NCBI GenBank assembly: GCA_013397455.1
Contig: VYZB01000030.1
Coordinates: 4,174,787 to 4,238,786 of the forward strand
DNA: 64,000 nt
Direction: 5' to 3'
DNA from: Crotophaga sulcirostris
Lineage: Eukaryota; Chordata; Aves; Cuculiformes; Crotophagidae
The position numbers and the translations under genes were made by a program. Position 1 is the first letter of the stretch. Each line of letters begins with the position of its first letter. This document shows, one piece after another, positions 40,009 through 64,000 of this stretch. The notes beneath the pieces are model-generated. The model had not been told where the DNA came from. It did not search any database and saw nothing but the letters and a program-made list of their open reading frames with translations.

Positions 40009-41185
40009 TTATGCTGACATATGCAGACAGACAGACAACTGTCCAAGGCTGGTTAAATCCCTAGAGCCTCAGGGAGAAATAGCTTCAGGGCAGCAAATAG
40101 CCCCTGCAAACACAGCTGCCACATCCCAGACAGGAAAAACAGGTCAGACCAAGAGGAGCGAAGGCTGAAGACAGCTGGGAGTGACGTCAGGTGGATAGAT
40201 GGTTTCGGGCATCTGGTCCAGACAGGTGACCTCAGTTTATGACTCCAGCCTATCCCAATGAAAGTGAGCTGTGACACTGGCGCTGTCAGGTGGGATGGGC
40301 AGGATGGGCAGGATATCCATGGGAGAGCCGGCGGGGGACTCTAACCATGGCTTGGACCTGGCCAGGAAGGACAGTCTGTGCTGGATGGGCTGAGCCTGAA
40401 TTAAAATACAAGATAAGAAATATACCCAGAGGTGCTCTTCTCCAGGGGCTGAGGAAGGTGGAAATCATTTGCCTGGCATAACACCACCTCTCCATCCCTG
40501 AGATCCCAGCTCTGGTGAAACCAGGGGTGGTCATCGTGACATCCCAATTCCAGGCTCCAACTGGCTTCTTCTGGGGTTGCTTTGTCCCCCATTCCCGCCA
40601 GATAAAGCTGCCCAGGGGGATGCTATGTCTGGAGATGGCATCTTGGATGAGCCTACAGTCAGTGCCCACCTCAAGTGCCTCCACAGAGCAGGCAGGCAAC
40701 TAGTGTGGGATTCCTCACCAGCTCTTACACCTGATTCAGGCGGATACAGGATATCCTGGGTCTATTGTCCTGCCCAGCAAACCCTCCTCCCACAGCAGCC
40801 TCCAAGGCTGCCGGTGAGGTCAGACGCAGAAACAGTCCCCACAAACAGTACTGGGAAAAACTGAAAAGCTCTCGAGGCTTTTGTTTCAGGCACATGGCCA
40901 TCCCTCCTCTGTCTGCCTCAGAGGAAGCCGTGTCAGTGTGGCACCCAGCCTTCCTGTGCGTGTCTGCTCCCATCAAAACAAGGCTCCTAAAATAACTCCC
41001 TCAAACAATGTGGCCAAGGTTTGGGGTGACGTCTTGGCTTTCCCCTCCTCATACACACCTTTTCCCCGGAAGCCCACAAAGAATGTATATTTGCTCAGCA
41101 GCCTCTTGGGTTTCTCTTCATTGTATTCCTAGTCATCGGTGCGAGGAAACATGGCCCAGAACAAAACACAACCTGAAATGCGCTG

Positions 41186-41768
41186 CAACCAAAGCAGTGG
41201 GGCCAGCAGGGAGAGGGAGGGGATTCTGACCCTCTGCTCCACTTCTGGTGAGACTCCATCTGGAGCCCTGTGTCCAGTTCTGGAGTCCTCAGCACAGAAA
41301 GGACCTGGAGCTGTTGGAGTGAGTCCAGAGGAGGCCACGGAGATGATCCGAGGGATGAAGCACCTCCCGTACAAGGACAGGCTGAGAGAGCTGGGGTTGT
41401 TCAGCCTGGAGAGGAGAAGGCTCTGGGGAGACCTCAGAGCAACCTCCAGTACTGAAAGGGGCTCCAGGAAAGCTGGGAAGGGGCTCTTGATCAGGGAGTG
41501 TAGGCGTAGGACAAGGGGGAATGGTTTTCAGCTGAAAGAGGGGACACTGAGATGAGATCTTGGGAAGAAATGTTTTGCTGTGAGGGTGGGGAGGCCCTGG
41601 CCCAGGCTGCCCAGAGAAGTGGTGGCTGCCCCATCCCTGGAGGTGTTCAAGGCCAGGTTGATTGGGGCTTTGAGCCCCCTGATCCAGTGGGAGGTGTCCC
41701 TTGCCCATGGCAGGGGGGTTGGAACTGGATGGTCTTTGAGGTCCCTTCCAACCCAAACCATTCTATCT
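41186..41768 (+). mobile_element. CR1 LINE 3' fragment
   Basis: Standard body from AAAGCAGTGGGGCCAGCAGG to AACCCAAACCATTCTATC. Confidence 0.92.
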
Positions 41769-43320
41769 TTGCTGTGTTTCTGAGCAAAAGGCTTTGTCTT
41801 TTGTCCTGGCTGTCCTCAGGGAGAAGGGAGAAGGGCTGGGCTGAGGAAGGAGATGTTGCTGCACCCCCTGTATGTGTTCGTGGGGTCTCTTACCCAGGGC
41901 TATCCCTGTGGTGCTCAGTTCCATACTCTCAGTCTGCTTCTTGGGCAGGAAAACCAAGCCCAGGCAGCCAAAACGGTGTTATCACAGCCCTGCTCCGTGC
42001 ACAGCCCCAGCTCGTAGCTTCCGACCTCCTCCTGGGAGGGTTCAGCATCACCATCGTGGGCTGCTCCCAGCCCTCCTGCTCGCCTCTTCCCAGGACACTG
42101 CAAAACACTTTGGTATTTGAGCTTTTAGTGAGGGTTTTCAGGGCTTTAATAATCCAATATTTGGCAGCAATAGAGCTGGAAATGCAAACATCTTGGCATC
42201 TGCATATGGCACCAGAGTGATAATGCCTGGGCACTGGTTTTCGCTCCCTTCCTGCCCTGAGTGAGCTCTCTGCCTCCTCTCATGGCAGAGCAGTGACTGT
42301 CAGAAATCCCACTTCTTGTTTCAAGCTTCACCAAAATCCGCCTGTCTTTTGGGTTCGTTTCTCCTTCTTTATGTCAAGATGCCGTGGTTGCATATGCTGC
42401 CGGCGCCAGCAGGAACATTTCTGCCAAACCCTGTGCTAAGAAAAAAAGAAGGCAGGGGGGGCTTTCACTTTCCGCTGTCAAACTTCTCCCTGCAGATCAG
42501 GGACCTGCAAGACCCTCCTGCAAAACTTGTAGGGACAGAGGTGCCCATCACCACCATCCCTGTGCCCCCAGCTGGGTCTGCATTACCTCTGAATGTTGGA
42601 TTGTTGCTGCATTGCTGCAAACTGGGACAGGAGCTTGTGGGATCCTACCCAACTGCCAATGTCTGAATGTTATCCAACACTACCTGGAGGAGCAGGCCCA
42701 GCAGCAAGCATGAAGAATAACGCACACAAAGGCAGCTGGGCACTGGTTTAGATGAAGCCATGACACTTTAAAAGCCCTGTAAAAGGGGGCTGAGCACTGC
42801 AACAGCTCTGCTGGGTTCTGCAACCAGTCCTGCCTTTGTGCCAAGATGCTTTGATGGAGGGTTTGAAAGAGAGGGGGAGGTATTGTTCTCTTTTGCTTTT
42901 GCTGGCACGTTTTAAAAGCTTGAATTCCTATTCCCTGCTTCCCTCCATCCCAAGCCTGGCCTTTTTCTGCCTCCCGGCTGTCAACTATCAGCTCATTTTT
43001 CCCCCAAACCAGCAAAAAGAGAGCTGTGAGTTCAGCGCCGCCCTGTTCCATGGGCTGTCAGCCAGGCAGCCCATGCATGTGCTCCTAAAAGCCATTCCCG
43101 ACGTCAAAGGCGAGGAAAAGTGGGAGCATTGCAATGCCTGTCCCAGCTCCCAGTGAGCAGAAGGTGCTGGGACGGCTCCGTGCCCGCAAGGACCCACCGC
43201 TGCTATTTATATCCCTCGCTTTCTGCATGTGGTGGGCGGTGATGAGCAGGGTGCTGCTAACAACTCCCCTTGGGATTCTCCAGCAGGAATTTGCTCAGCT
43301 TCTTGCTCCTCAACAGCTCC
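41769..43320. other. Intergenic, no gene recognised
   Basis: Between two CR1 copies. No conserved protein or RNA signal is seen. Confidence 0.5.
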
Positions 43321-43832
43321 TTAGCGCTGCTGAGGCCACACCTCGAATCCTGGGTTCAGTTTTGGGCCCCTCACTCCAAGGATATTGAGGGGCTGGAGCG
43401 CATCCAGAGAAAGGAATGGAGCTGGGGAGGGATCTGGAACCCAGGGCTTCTGGGAGCGGCTGAGGTCCCTGGGGCTGTTTAGCCTGGAGAAGAGGAGGCT
43501 GAGGGGAGACCTCATTGCTCTCTGCAGATCCTGAAGGGGGGTTGTGGTGAGGTGGGTGCTGGGCTCTTCTTCCAAGGACAAGAGGAAGTGGCCTCAAGTT
43601 GCACCAAGGGAGGTTTAGATTGGATATTAGGGTAAATTTCTTCACCAAAAGAGTGGTGAAGCCCTGGCAGAGGCTGCCCAGGGCAGTGTTTGAGTCTCCA
43701 TCCCTGGAGGGGTTCAAAAACTGTGTAGATGTTGCACTTCAGGATATGTTTTATGGTGCACAGTGGTGTTGGGTTGACAGTTGGACTGGATGAGCTTAGA
43801 GGCCTTTTCCAACATTAATGATGCTATGGTGC
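43321..43832 (+). mobile_element. CR1 LINE 3' fragment
   Basis: Body from GAGGCCACACCTCGAATCCT to TTAATGATGCTATGG, just beyond the likely SEMA7A poly(A) site. Confidence 0.9.
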
Positions 43833-44007
43833 CAGTCTGAACTGGGAGCAGCAAGCCCAGGGCATGCTGGAGAGGCAGGCAAGACATGGAAGACAGTGAG
43901 ACGACTCCTTGGCCATCAGGGAAGAGGGATGGGGGAGTCACCAGCCACTGTTACAGCAGCATCAGCTCCCAGAGAGAAACATGGCACTCATCTGCTCTTT
44001 TCCATTC

Positions 44008-44013
44008 TTTATT
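44008..44013 (-). terminator. SEMA7A: Likely SEMA7A poly(A) signal AATAAA
   Basis: AATAAA on the minus strand, 1.6 kb beyond the SEMA7A stop codon, followed by a short purine-rich stretch. It is the first canonical hexamer that I noticed in a 3' UTR-like context. Confidence 0.5.
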
Positions 44014-45642
44014 TCAACGATCACATTCTCACTTTGGTCACAGCTCTGAAAGATTTTTTTGGTAGCTGTTGTGTTGTTTGTTTTTTTCTCTTCTCTAATT
44101 GGAACCCACTTTCTAGAATATTATAAAATTATACAAGTCCAGCAATCACCAGCTGATAATAAATAGGTATTTGTTAGTTCACAAAGTTAAAGTGCTTTGA
44201 GAAGGGATGTAAGAAGCTCTATCCTAGACTTGGAGAGGGGGTCTTGGAAATGTAGTGCAGTAGGAAGTTCTGGCCTGTTGTCCATAGTCTGTGGTCACGA
44301 GAGGCACGTGGCATCTCTCCCCCTGGCCAAGAAGACCCCTCGGGGCACTCCTGAGTGTCTCTGAGCAGGCACGAAGCAGGAGCTGTGCCAGGTTATTGGA
44401 AGCATGAGATACAATGCCCCCTCCGTTACATGACCCAAGGTTGGGGCATTTCTGCAGTCAAGAGGGCTGTGAAAGGTTTGGACAAGGTGTGGGATCCCCC
44501 CTTGCACACAGGCACAGGGAGAGCATCCCAGTTTTCACAGTTTAGTCTTGCTCGGAGACCTCGAAGTGCAAGGGAAGCAACCCTCCCTTGGCCCCTCAAT
44601 GCGAGGGAGAGAGGCAGATCTGCTCGGGGCTGTGGGGACAACCACAGCGTCCCGGAGCCCATCAGCGTTGCCCTGAGATTGGCAGCTTGCCGCCTCCGTC
44701 CCTGAGGAAGCCCGGTCCCTCTCCTGCTGGAGAGGTGCTGGGAGCAGGGGTAGCCTGCTGCCCACAGATAAATGCCCTTAGCTGCCTGATTTGTGCGTTT
44801 CAAACATCTTCCCAAGGCCTCTCAGGGTTGGTTTGGGCTCTGCTTCCACCTTCCCTTCCCATCCCTTTCGCTCTGTCCTTCCCCACACCCCAAATCTAGT
44901 CATCTTCCCAGGCTTTTCCATGCAAAACGCTAACTTTGTGCCTGCCCTTGCTTGCAGGTTTCCAGCACCAGGTCTCCATCTCCCTCCCACATCAAAACCA
45001 CCTGTAAAACAAAAAAGAAACCAAACCCTAAAACCCCTCCAGAGCCCCCAGTTTTCCAGACCAGAAGGGTGACACATGTGACACTGGGAGCGTTCCAGTT
45101 GCTTGCCAACCCAAACAGACATTAGCCATAAATCTTGGAGGCATCAGTCCCTGCTTGAAGTGAAGCATGGATCAATCAGTTAAAAAGGCCAAGGGCAGGG
45201 CTGGTTCCTCCTCTTCATCACATGCATGTTCCCAAATAGAGGAGTAATGGTGCCCTGAGGATCAGTGCATGCACATCGGCAGAAGTCCCCTGAACGTCCA
45301 CACCTTGGGTAGGCTCAGGATGATAACTGGTAGAGAGTGACCAGCACAGGCTCAAGGAGAGGCTGACACCACTCCCCTCGCACTGCTGGGTGCTCTGAAT
45401 GTCCCCCTTCCCTCCCTGTCCCCAAACCCGGCTCCATCCGGTCCCATAGTCGCTTCTTCCTTGCCATGACTCTTCCACCAAGGCCAAAGATGGAGGGGTT
45501 GCTGCCCAGGACCCCTTGTGGGACAGTCAAAGATTAATGTCCAAGGAGTGACTAAGAGAATGGCGATCTCGTCTCAGGAGCAGACAGCGAGTGCAGGAAG
45601 AGCGGCAGCAGCCAGGATAGTGGGAACACAGTCCTGCTGTGT
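44014..45642 (-). other. SEMA7A: Likely SEMA7A 3' UTR
   Basis: Between the SEMA7A stop codon and the AATAAA at 44008-44013 there is no CR1 copy and no other exon, which fits a long 3' UTR. Extent is inferred only from the signal. Confidence 0.45.
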
Positions 45643-57301
<11,659 letters not shown>

Positions 57302-59144
57302 CTAGGGAGAGTGCAGAGGAGACACTGGTCACGGGAACCACATCTGACTGCAGAAAGCACCTGTAGCCAAGCTCAGGCTGATCAACTTCCTTTCCATGTC
57401 CTCTGTGTGTGTGATGAGAAAAACAAGGACATGGGACCGGGGGCCCTCTGGGATGGTTGGCCCAGCGCCAGGCAGTAGGGAAGGGCAGGTCCCAGGCTCA
57501 GAGCTGAGCTATTGTCCCCTTGGCCCCAGGGGACAGGAGAGCTGCACAATGGAGTGGCTCATCTGGCCCTGCAGGGCTGGTGATGGAGGAGGAGGGGAAA
57601 TTTTGCTGCAGGAGCTCTGGCAGGGGAGTAGAAGCTCAAAGTGACTTAGAACTGGCTCTGCAGCAGCCAGGTGAGCACTGCCTTCCCACCTGCTCCTATG
57701 GCCTCCCATCTCCCAGCTTTGAGAAGAGGGGCTCCTTCCATTCTCTCCCATTCTCTGACAGCCACTCCAGGCAATTGCTTTGTAGATTTGGCTCAAGCAC
57801 CCTCTTGAATTTTCGTGCCCCACGTAGGGACCTTGCAGGTGTTTAATTGGAGCTGTGAGCTCTTACCCAGCTGAATGGGAGAGGAGCTGCTGCTGGGTGA
57901 ACCTCACAGCGTCCACAGGGTGGATCATCTCCTAACAGCCACAGCTCAGCATCACTCCTCTCCTCTCCACCTTCCAGCTGCATCCTCACTCCAAGGGCCA
58001 GGAGGGATGGATGTGGACCCCCCAGGCCACAGCCCACGTGTCGGAGTGGAAGGGTACACATAAAGCTGCAAATCCTGGGCTCCACACCCCAGCCGTGAAC
58101 AAGAAGTGAGCTGCAAGACCCATGTCACAACCTTTTGCTGCAAATAAGAAGCTTTTCAGGCCCAGCTGGGAGGAAGAACTGCCTGTCCTCTGCTCTTTTG
58201 TTCCTCTTTTACCTTCTGGCTTTTACAGCTCCTGTTTCCTAAAAACATCCTCCCTTTCCCTCTGCATTGGCAGCTCAGGAGTGGGAGGCTGGCCCTGCTC
58301 CAAAGTCATGGGTTTTGCCATCCCTCGATGAGGTCTGCTGGTCCTGCATCCGTCTGCAGGATGGTGGAGCCACATCTGGGCAGCTTTGAGCAGTGGTGCT
58401 GGGGCCTAGCTCCTCACAGGGTGCAATGCAGGCAGCAGATGGCCACTGCCATAGTTGGCAGCAATGGCATGAGGGATTGCTCTGAGGAGGAGGAGAAGTC
58501 TCCGACCAGGACTGACCTCTGCTTGGCGTGACAGGGCACTCCAGTTTCCTCTCTCCCTCTTTTCCCTTTGCCAAAGAAGAGGGGGCCTCTCTGCTGGCAA
58601 GTGCTGCTGCTCCCAGCAGACAAAGGCTACGTCTGTCTTGGGAGCTGGCTGCCTACACAGACAGGCAATTAATCAGTGGCACGTGTCCCTCTCTATTTAT
58701 AGGGGCACTTGGCAGGACAGGCAGAGGACAACCTTTGCCCGCTCCAGCACTCCCCCTCTGCCCGAAGCATGTGCGTAGGAGTCCCACCAAGGGACCAGAA
58801 GTAAAAAAGACTTATGAGAGGTCACTGGGGCTACTGAATGCCTGCTTGATTTGCAGCGTTCTTACGCACTTCTACACTGGTCACACTTCCTCGGGGTCTC
58901 TAATCCCTGTGGGGTTAAACAGCACGGGCTGCTGTTTCACAAGGGCACCTCAGCCACAAAGAGAGGGGGTGGAGGTGTGCCATGGGACAGAAACCATCCC
59001 TGCCTGCCAGCCCACAGCTTCTCAGTAACGCAGCACTTCTGGGCTGTCCTTCCCCTGCAACATAAGGTGGGGACCACGGGGCTGGGTGGCAGCAGGGGGG
59101 CGTTTGGCAGCTGGGAACCTGCACTGCAGTCAGATCTGTTGGAT
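57302..59144 (-). other. SEMA7A upstream intron or flank, no exon recognised
   Basis: I searched the minus strand for an ATG with a hydrophobic signal peptide and a donor ending after codon base 1 and did not find a convincing one. Confidence 0.45.
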
Positions 59145-59606
59145 CTGTTACAGCGAGCCCAGAGGAGGCCACAGAGATGATCCAAGGGCTGCAGCACCTC
59201 CTGTATGAAGACAGGCTGAGAGAGTTGGGGTTGTTCAGCCTGGAGAAGAGAAGGCTCTGGGGACACCTTAGAGCAACATCCCAGTACTGAAAGGGGCTCC
59301 AGGAACACTGGGGAGGGGATCAGGGAGGGCAGGGATAGGAGGAGGGGGAGAGGTTTTCAGCTGGAAGAGGGGGGATTGAGATGAGATTTTAGGAAGAAAT
59401 GTTTTCCTGTGAGGGTGAGGAGGTCTTGGCCCGGGTTTCCCAGAGAAGTGGTGGCTGCCCCATCCCTGGGGGTGTTCGAGGCCAGGTTGGTTGGGGCTTT
59501 GAGCCCCCTGATCCAGTGGGAGGTGTCCCTGCCCATGGCAGGGGGGTAGAACTGGATGGACTTTGAAGTTCCTTCCAACCCAAACCATTCCATGAGTCTA
59601 TGACTC
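59145..59606 (+). mobile_element. CR1 LINE 3' fragment
   Basis: From GAGCCCAGAGGAGGCCAC to CATGAGTCTATGACTCTG; standard 3' body. Confidence 0.92.
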
Positions 59607-60673
59607 TGCAGCTTGGAAAGCCCAGCTGGATGGTGGTCCCTGCCACTCTCCCAGTTCTGTCCCAGCCCAAGGACTGTCCAAGGACTTGGAGAAACTCCTG
59701 AGCATGTGCTTTGCCTCTACAGAAGCAGACATTGAGTCTTCTCAGCGTGACTATGCAACCCATTTGCCTAAGTGGCCCTGCAAGCAGGAAGCCAGCCGGG
59801 CACGCCAGCCAGGGAATCTCACCAGCCACAGACTGCCCTGTGCTTGCTGGGAGGAGACCACTAATCCTGTTTTCACCAACCTCCTTCCCAGCAGTCCTCA
59901 AAATCCCCTGCGGAGCAGGCAGGGAACAACCCATGTGCACAGGAGCCCCTAAAGCCCTTTTCCCCTCTCCAGCTACCACTGCCTACACAACCCTTCACCA
60001 CAACGCCACGAGCATGTCTGTCCAGACTTCAGCAAACTTTGCTCTTGTTTTCAACCCTCCAACCCAGCTGCTAATCCAGGAAAATGCACACCTGCAACCA
60101 TTCCCCATTCTTCCTCCACCTCCCCCTTTCACACACTTCAGCCCCTTGGGCTCCTATCACCTTTGCTTTTGTTCTGAGGGTTTTTCACATTACTGTTGCT
60201 TTCTCAAACTCAGCTGTGTGAGCCTTGCCAACCTGCAAGGACACACTTCTCCCCAAACAGCCAGAAACAAACAAGCCCAAAACAATAATTTGGTTGGCTC
60301 CAACGTATTATTTGTCCTGCTGCTCCCCGGGGACTGCACTGAATCACTAAGCTGAGAGTAAACAGCTATACTCGCCAGGACCCAGAAGCCTGTTTGCAGC
60401 TCCAGTGATGATTTAACTTCATCTGGAAGGGAGTCTTTTCAAGGTGTTTCCGTGAGCGGGTGCTGGGGTCCCTCTACCTCTGCACCAGCCCTCTGGCTGA
60501 CCTGCAAAGCTGGCCTTCAGCCTGGCTCTGCCTCAAACAGTTTGGCTTAGGCAAATGGTCTGAACCCCTTCCCCATCTGACTGGATCAAGGAGTGCAACC
60601 CTGCATCCCCAGACTGGGAGATTTGGGAAGCAATGGCTTTAAGACCAGGGATGAATAGGCAGAGGGCATTTGA
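59607..60673. other. No gene recognised
   Basis: Non-repetitive sequence between two CR1 copies. The longest plus-strand frame has no family resemblance. Confidence 0.5.
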
Positions 60674-61082
60674 TCATAGAATCATAGAATTACCTGAGTT
60701 GGAAAGAACCCACAAGGATCATCAAGTCCAACTCCTGCCCCTGCACATGACCATCCCAACATTCACACCGTGGGGCTGAGGGCCTTGGCCAAAGGCTTCT
60801 GGAATATTGCCAGGCTTGGTGTGACTGCTTCCCTGGGGAGCTGTTCCAGTGCTCCACCACCCTCTGGGTGAAGAACCTTTTCCTAATGTCCAGCCTAACC
60901 CTCCCCTGACACATCTTCCTGCCATTCCCTCAGGTTCTATTGTTGGTGACTAGAGAGAAAAGATCAGTGCCTGCTCTTCCACCTCCCCGTGTAAGGAAGC
61001 TGTAGAGCATGATGAGGTCTCCCCTCAGCCTCCTCTTCTCCAAGATGAACAGGCCAAGTGACTTCAGCTGCTTCTCACACTA
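60674..61082 (-). mobile_element. CR1 LINE 3' fragment
   Basis: Opens with ATCATAGAATCATAGAATTA and GAGTTGGAAAGAACCCACAA. It resembles the copy at 2395-3153 in reverse. Confidence 0.92.
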
Positions 61083-61559
61083 TGTCCCTGGAGAAGGGGA
61101 CTTGTCTCTCCAGCAAGCCCAAGGCTGCTTTTGGCACTGCAAGGCTTGCACCCCTGGAAGGGGGAAGGCACGACCCTGCCACCACCCTCCCTCTGAAACT
61201 GAGACTGGAGCTTCAGAAGACACCAGGCTCACTTCCAGAGCTTCGCTAACCCCGCCGAGTCCCTTTTGCCTGGCATTTACTGCAAACCCCACCGCCAGTG
61301 CAAATCAATGCCACAATTGTCAATTGAAATGCTAACCCCGGTCCCTAGGAATGAATGGGAGAAAGAGCGGCTTTGTGCTTGGCAGGCTCGATGGGGAGCA
61401 CCACAGCACATAGAAGAGGAATAACATTAAATGAGGGAGAAGGAGGGAACATGGTGCATCGAAAGGATGCCTGCAGGGTGAGGTAAGGGAGGAGGAGGGA
61501 AAGGGAGAGGGAGATGCTCTGGATTAGATGAGGGCAGCGTCAGGGCAATCTGCGTTTTC

Positions 61560-62277
61560 AATACAGGTTGGGCACAGAATGGATTGAGAGCAGCCCTGAG
61601 GAGAAGGACTTGGGGTGCTGGGGGATGAGAAGGGCAACATGAGCCAGGAATGTGCATTTGCAGCCCAGAAACCAACCATGTCCTGGGCTGCATCCAAAGC
61701 AGTGGGAGCAGCAGGGGAGGGAGGGGATTCTGACCCTCTGTTCCACTCTGGGTAGACCCCACCTGGAGCCCTGAGTCCAGTTCTGGAGTCCTCAGCACAG
61801 GAAGGACCTGGAGCTGTTGGAGTGAGTCCAGAGGAGGCCACGGAGATCATCTGAGGGATGAAGCACCTCCCGTACAAGGACAGGCTGAGAGAGCTGGGGT
61901 TGTTCAGCCTGGAGAAGAGAAGGCTCTGGGGAGACCTTAGAGCAACCTCCAGGTACTGAAAGGGGCTTCAGGAAAGCTGGGGAGGGGCTCTTGATCTCTT
62001 GATCAGGGAGTGCAAGGATAGGATGAGGGGGAAGGGTTTTCAGCTGGAAGAGGGGAGATTGAGATGAGATCTTAGGAAGAAGTATTTTCTATGTGAGAGT
62101 GGGGAGGCCCTGGCCCAGGTTTCCCAGAGAAGTGGTGGCTGCCCCATCCCTGGAGGTGTTGGATGGGGCTTGGAGCCCCCTGATCCAGTGGGAGGTGTCC
62201 CTGCTTATGGCAAGGGGATTGGAACTGGATGAGCTGGATGAGGTCCCTTCCAACCCAAACCATTCCATGATTCTATT
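61560..62277 (+). mobile_element. CR1 LINE 3' fragment
   Basis: From CAGGTTGGGCACAGAATGGA through the standard body to CCATTCCATGATTCTATTC. It contains a duplicated TTGATC/CTCTTGATC step at about 61990-62003. Confidence 0.92.
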
Positions 62278-63014
62278 CAGGAGCCCCATCCTAAACACAT
62301 AGAGCAGTGCAGATAACAGACGGAGTGATGCTGCTTCCTGATGGGAGCATAAAGTGAAAAGGGCTGCCCTCCCGGCACATGGCTTGGGCAAATCCCTCTT
62401 TAACACCACACTGAAGGGCTCTCTGGCTCCCTTTGGGTGCAGGAGCCACCATCAGAAAGGCAACAGGAGCCTGGGCAGCGCCCTGGCAAGGTCTGATCCC
62501 CAGAGCATCCCTGAGCTTTGTGCAGGTGAGGAGCGTGCCCCCACCTCCAGAGCAGATGTCCCACTAGAGGAGCAGCGTGAGTGCACAGCCTCGGTGCAGA
62601 CAAACTCAACAGCTCAGCTCTTATCCTGGCTGGAGGGCTGACTCAACTACAGTGGTCCTTCTCCCCTCCATACTCCACCATTCCCCAGTCTGGCAGCTGG
62701 CTCTGGCATCCCAGACGCTCAGCTTAGTCACTGGCTTGCACGGCTCCCAGCACCGGCAGCACATGAGCCTTTGCAGGTCTATGATTCACTGACACTGGGG
62801 GAGGAATGCGCCTCCCTAAACTGGAGGTGAAGGTTCAGACACCTCTGATGCCAGCATGTTAAAGTGAGGCACTGAAATAAAGCTCAGGAAAAATAAAAAA
62901 GGAAGGAGGATGAGAAAAGGATCCATTGCTTCTCTGATGGAGACGAGAGGCAGATCGTTTACTTACTGCTCATAAAACCCTTGTGAAGTAGGATCCCCTC
63001 CTTGGAATATGGAA
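62278..63014. other. No gene recognised
   Basis: Unique sequence between CR1 copies without a supported exon. Confidence 0.45.
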
Positions 63015-63855
63015 TAGAATTGTAGAAGCATTTTGTTGGAAAAGATCTTTGAGATCATAGATTCCAACCACACCTTTTCCCTACTAAACCAGCTGGATTC
63101 CTGAGCACCTCATCTATCGACTTTTAAATGCCTCCAGGGATGGAGACTCAACCACATCCCTGGGCAGCTGTGCCAGTGTCTGAGAACTCTTTCAGTGCTT
63201 CCTAATATCCAATCTAAACCTGCCCTGGCACAACTTGAGGCCATTTCTCTTATCCTACCACTTGTTCCTTGGGAGAAGAGCCCAGCACCCACCTCACCAC
63301 AACCTCCTTTCAGGAGCTGCAGAGGACAATGAGGTCTCCCCTCAGCCTTCTCTTCTCCAGGCTAAACAGCCCCAGGGCCCTCAGCCACTCCCACAACCCC
63401 TGGGCTCCAGACCCTTCCACAGCTCCGGTCCCTTCTCTGGACGTGCTTGTCAAACAGTGTCTTTCTTGGAGTGAGGGGCCCAAAACCGAACCCAGGACTC
63501 GAGGTGCGGCCTCCCCAGCACTGAGTGCAGGGGGACGATCCCTGCCCTGCTCCTGCTGGCCACACCATGGCTGAGCCAAGCCAGGATGCTGCCGGCCTTC
63601 TTGGCCACCTGGGCCACCACTGGCTCATGTTCAGCTACTGTTGACCAGCAATCCCAGGGCTTTCTCTGCCAGGCAGCTTTCCAGCCACTCTGCCCCCAGC
63701 CTGGATCTGCACGGGGTTGTTGTGTCCCAAGTGCAGGACCCAGCACTTGGCCTTGTTGAACCCAATCCCGTTGGAGCTTAGCCCATGATTCCAGCCTGGC
63801 CAAGTGCCTCTGCAGAGCCTTCCTGCCGTCCAGCAGATCAACAGTTCCACCCAGA
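63015..63855 (-). mobile_element. CR1 LINE 3' fragment (about 0.84 kb)
   Basis: Opens with AATTGTAGAAGCATTTTGTT and continues into the block shared with copies at 22727 and 56372. Confidence 0.9.
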
Positions 63856-64000
63856 TAGTGGTGAAGAGGAGAAAGCACGCAGGGTGTAGGGTTTACCTGC
63901 TCCCTGGCACTACATGGTCCACACCACAGGCTCTGTTATACCCTGAGCGGGGAAGTTCCTTTAGCGAAGCCTATGTTCTCCCAAACTCTCCTGCTGCTGC

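Overview
This window looks like a piece of a bird genome. It has short, GC-rich genes with small introns, and at least twenty fragments of CR1 LINE retrotransposons. The CR1 copies are recognised by the terminal ATTCTATG-type repeat and the shared 3' region, and CR1 is the dominant avian interspersed repeat. There is no prokaryotic operon structure, CRISPR array, phage or plasmid content. The sequence is a draft assembly with two runs of N (19098-19373 and 48915-48928).

Three vertebrate genes were rebuilt exon by exon. The reading phase closes across every junction I used. (1) CCDC33, plus strand: 18 coding exons from 1305 to 30575, missing only its N-terminal part; it encodes a C2 domain followed by a long coiled coil. 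(2) CYP11A1, minus strand: nine coding exons from 34866 down to 30989, complete at 513 residues; this is the mitochondrial cholesterol side-chain cleavage P450. (3) SEMA7A, minus strand: 13 coding exons from 57301 down to 45643, lacking only the signal-peptide exon; this is the GPI-anchored semaphorin. The order CCDC33(+) - CYP11A1(-) - SEMA7A(-) is the same as on human chromosome 15q24, which supports all three calls.

Layout: 1-1304 has no recognised exon. 1305-10253 holds the C2-region exons of CCDC33. 10254-26902 is mostly intron, with one isolated exon (16035-16157), several minisatellites, four CR1 copies and the large N gap. 26903-30575 is the compact coiled-coil half of CCDC33. 30576-30988 separates the converging 3' ends of CCDC33 and CYP11A1. 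30989-34866 is CYP11A1, with a promoter-like segment at 34901-34960 and a three-copy ~176-bp tandem repeat behind it (34995-35545). 35546-43980 is intergenic with a G-rich minisatellite and three CR1 copies. 43985-57301 is SEMA7A, and 57302-64000 is its upstream flank or first intron.

The most unusual item is a perfect 201-bp protein-coding exon at 48614-48814 (minus strand) inside a SEMA7A intron. It encodes 67 residues of GRINA/TMBIM3 with intact splice sites, in extremely GC-rich DNA beside the 14-base N gap. It is either a scaffolding error that brought in a GC-rich contig, or a genuine fragment transposition. Other points worth checking: the integrin-binding RGD of mammalian SEMA7A reads KED here; a hairpin abuts a TATAAAAG box at 15302-15341; and a three-unit repeat lies directly upstream of CYP11A1. 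I found no evidence of a wholly new biological system.
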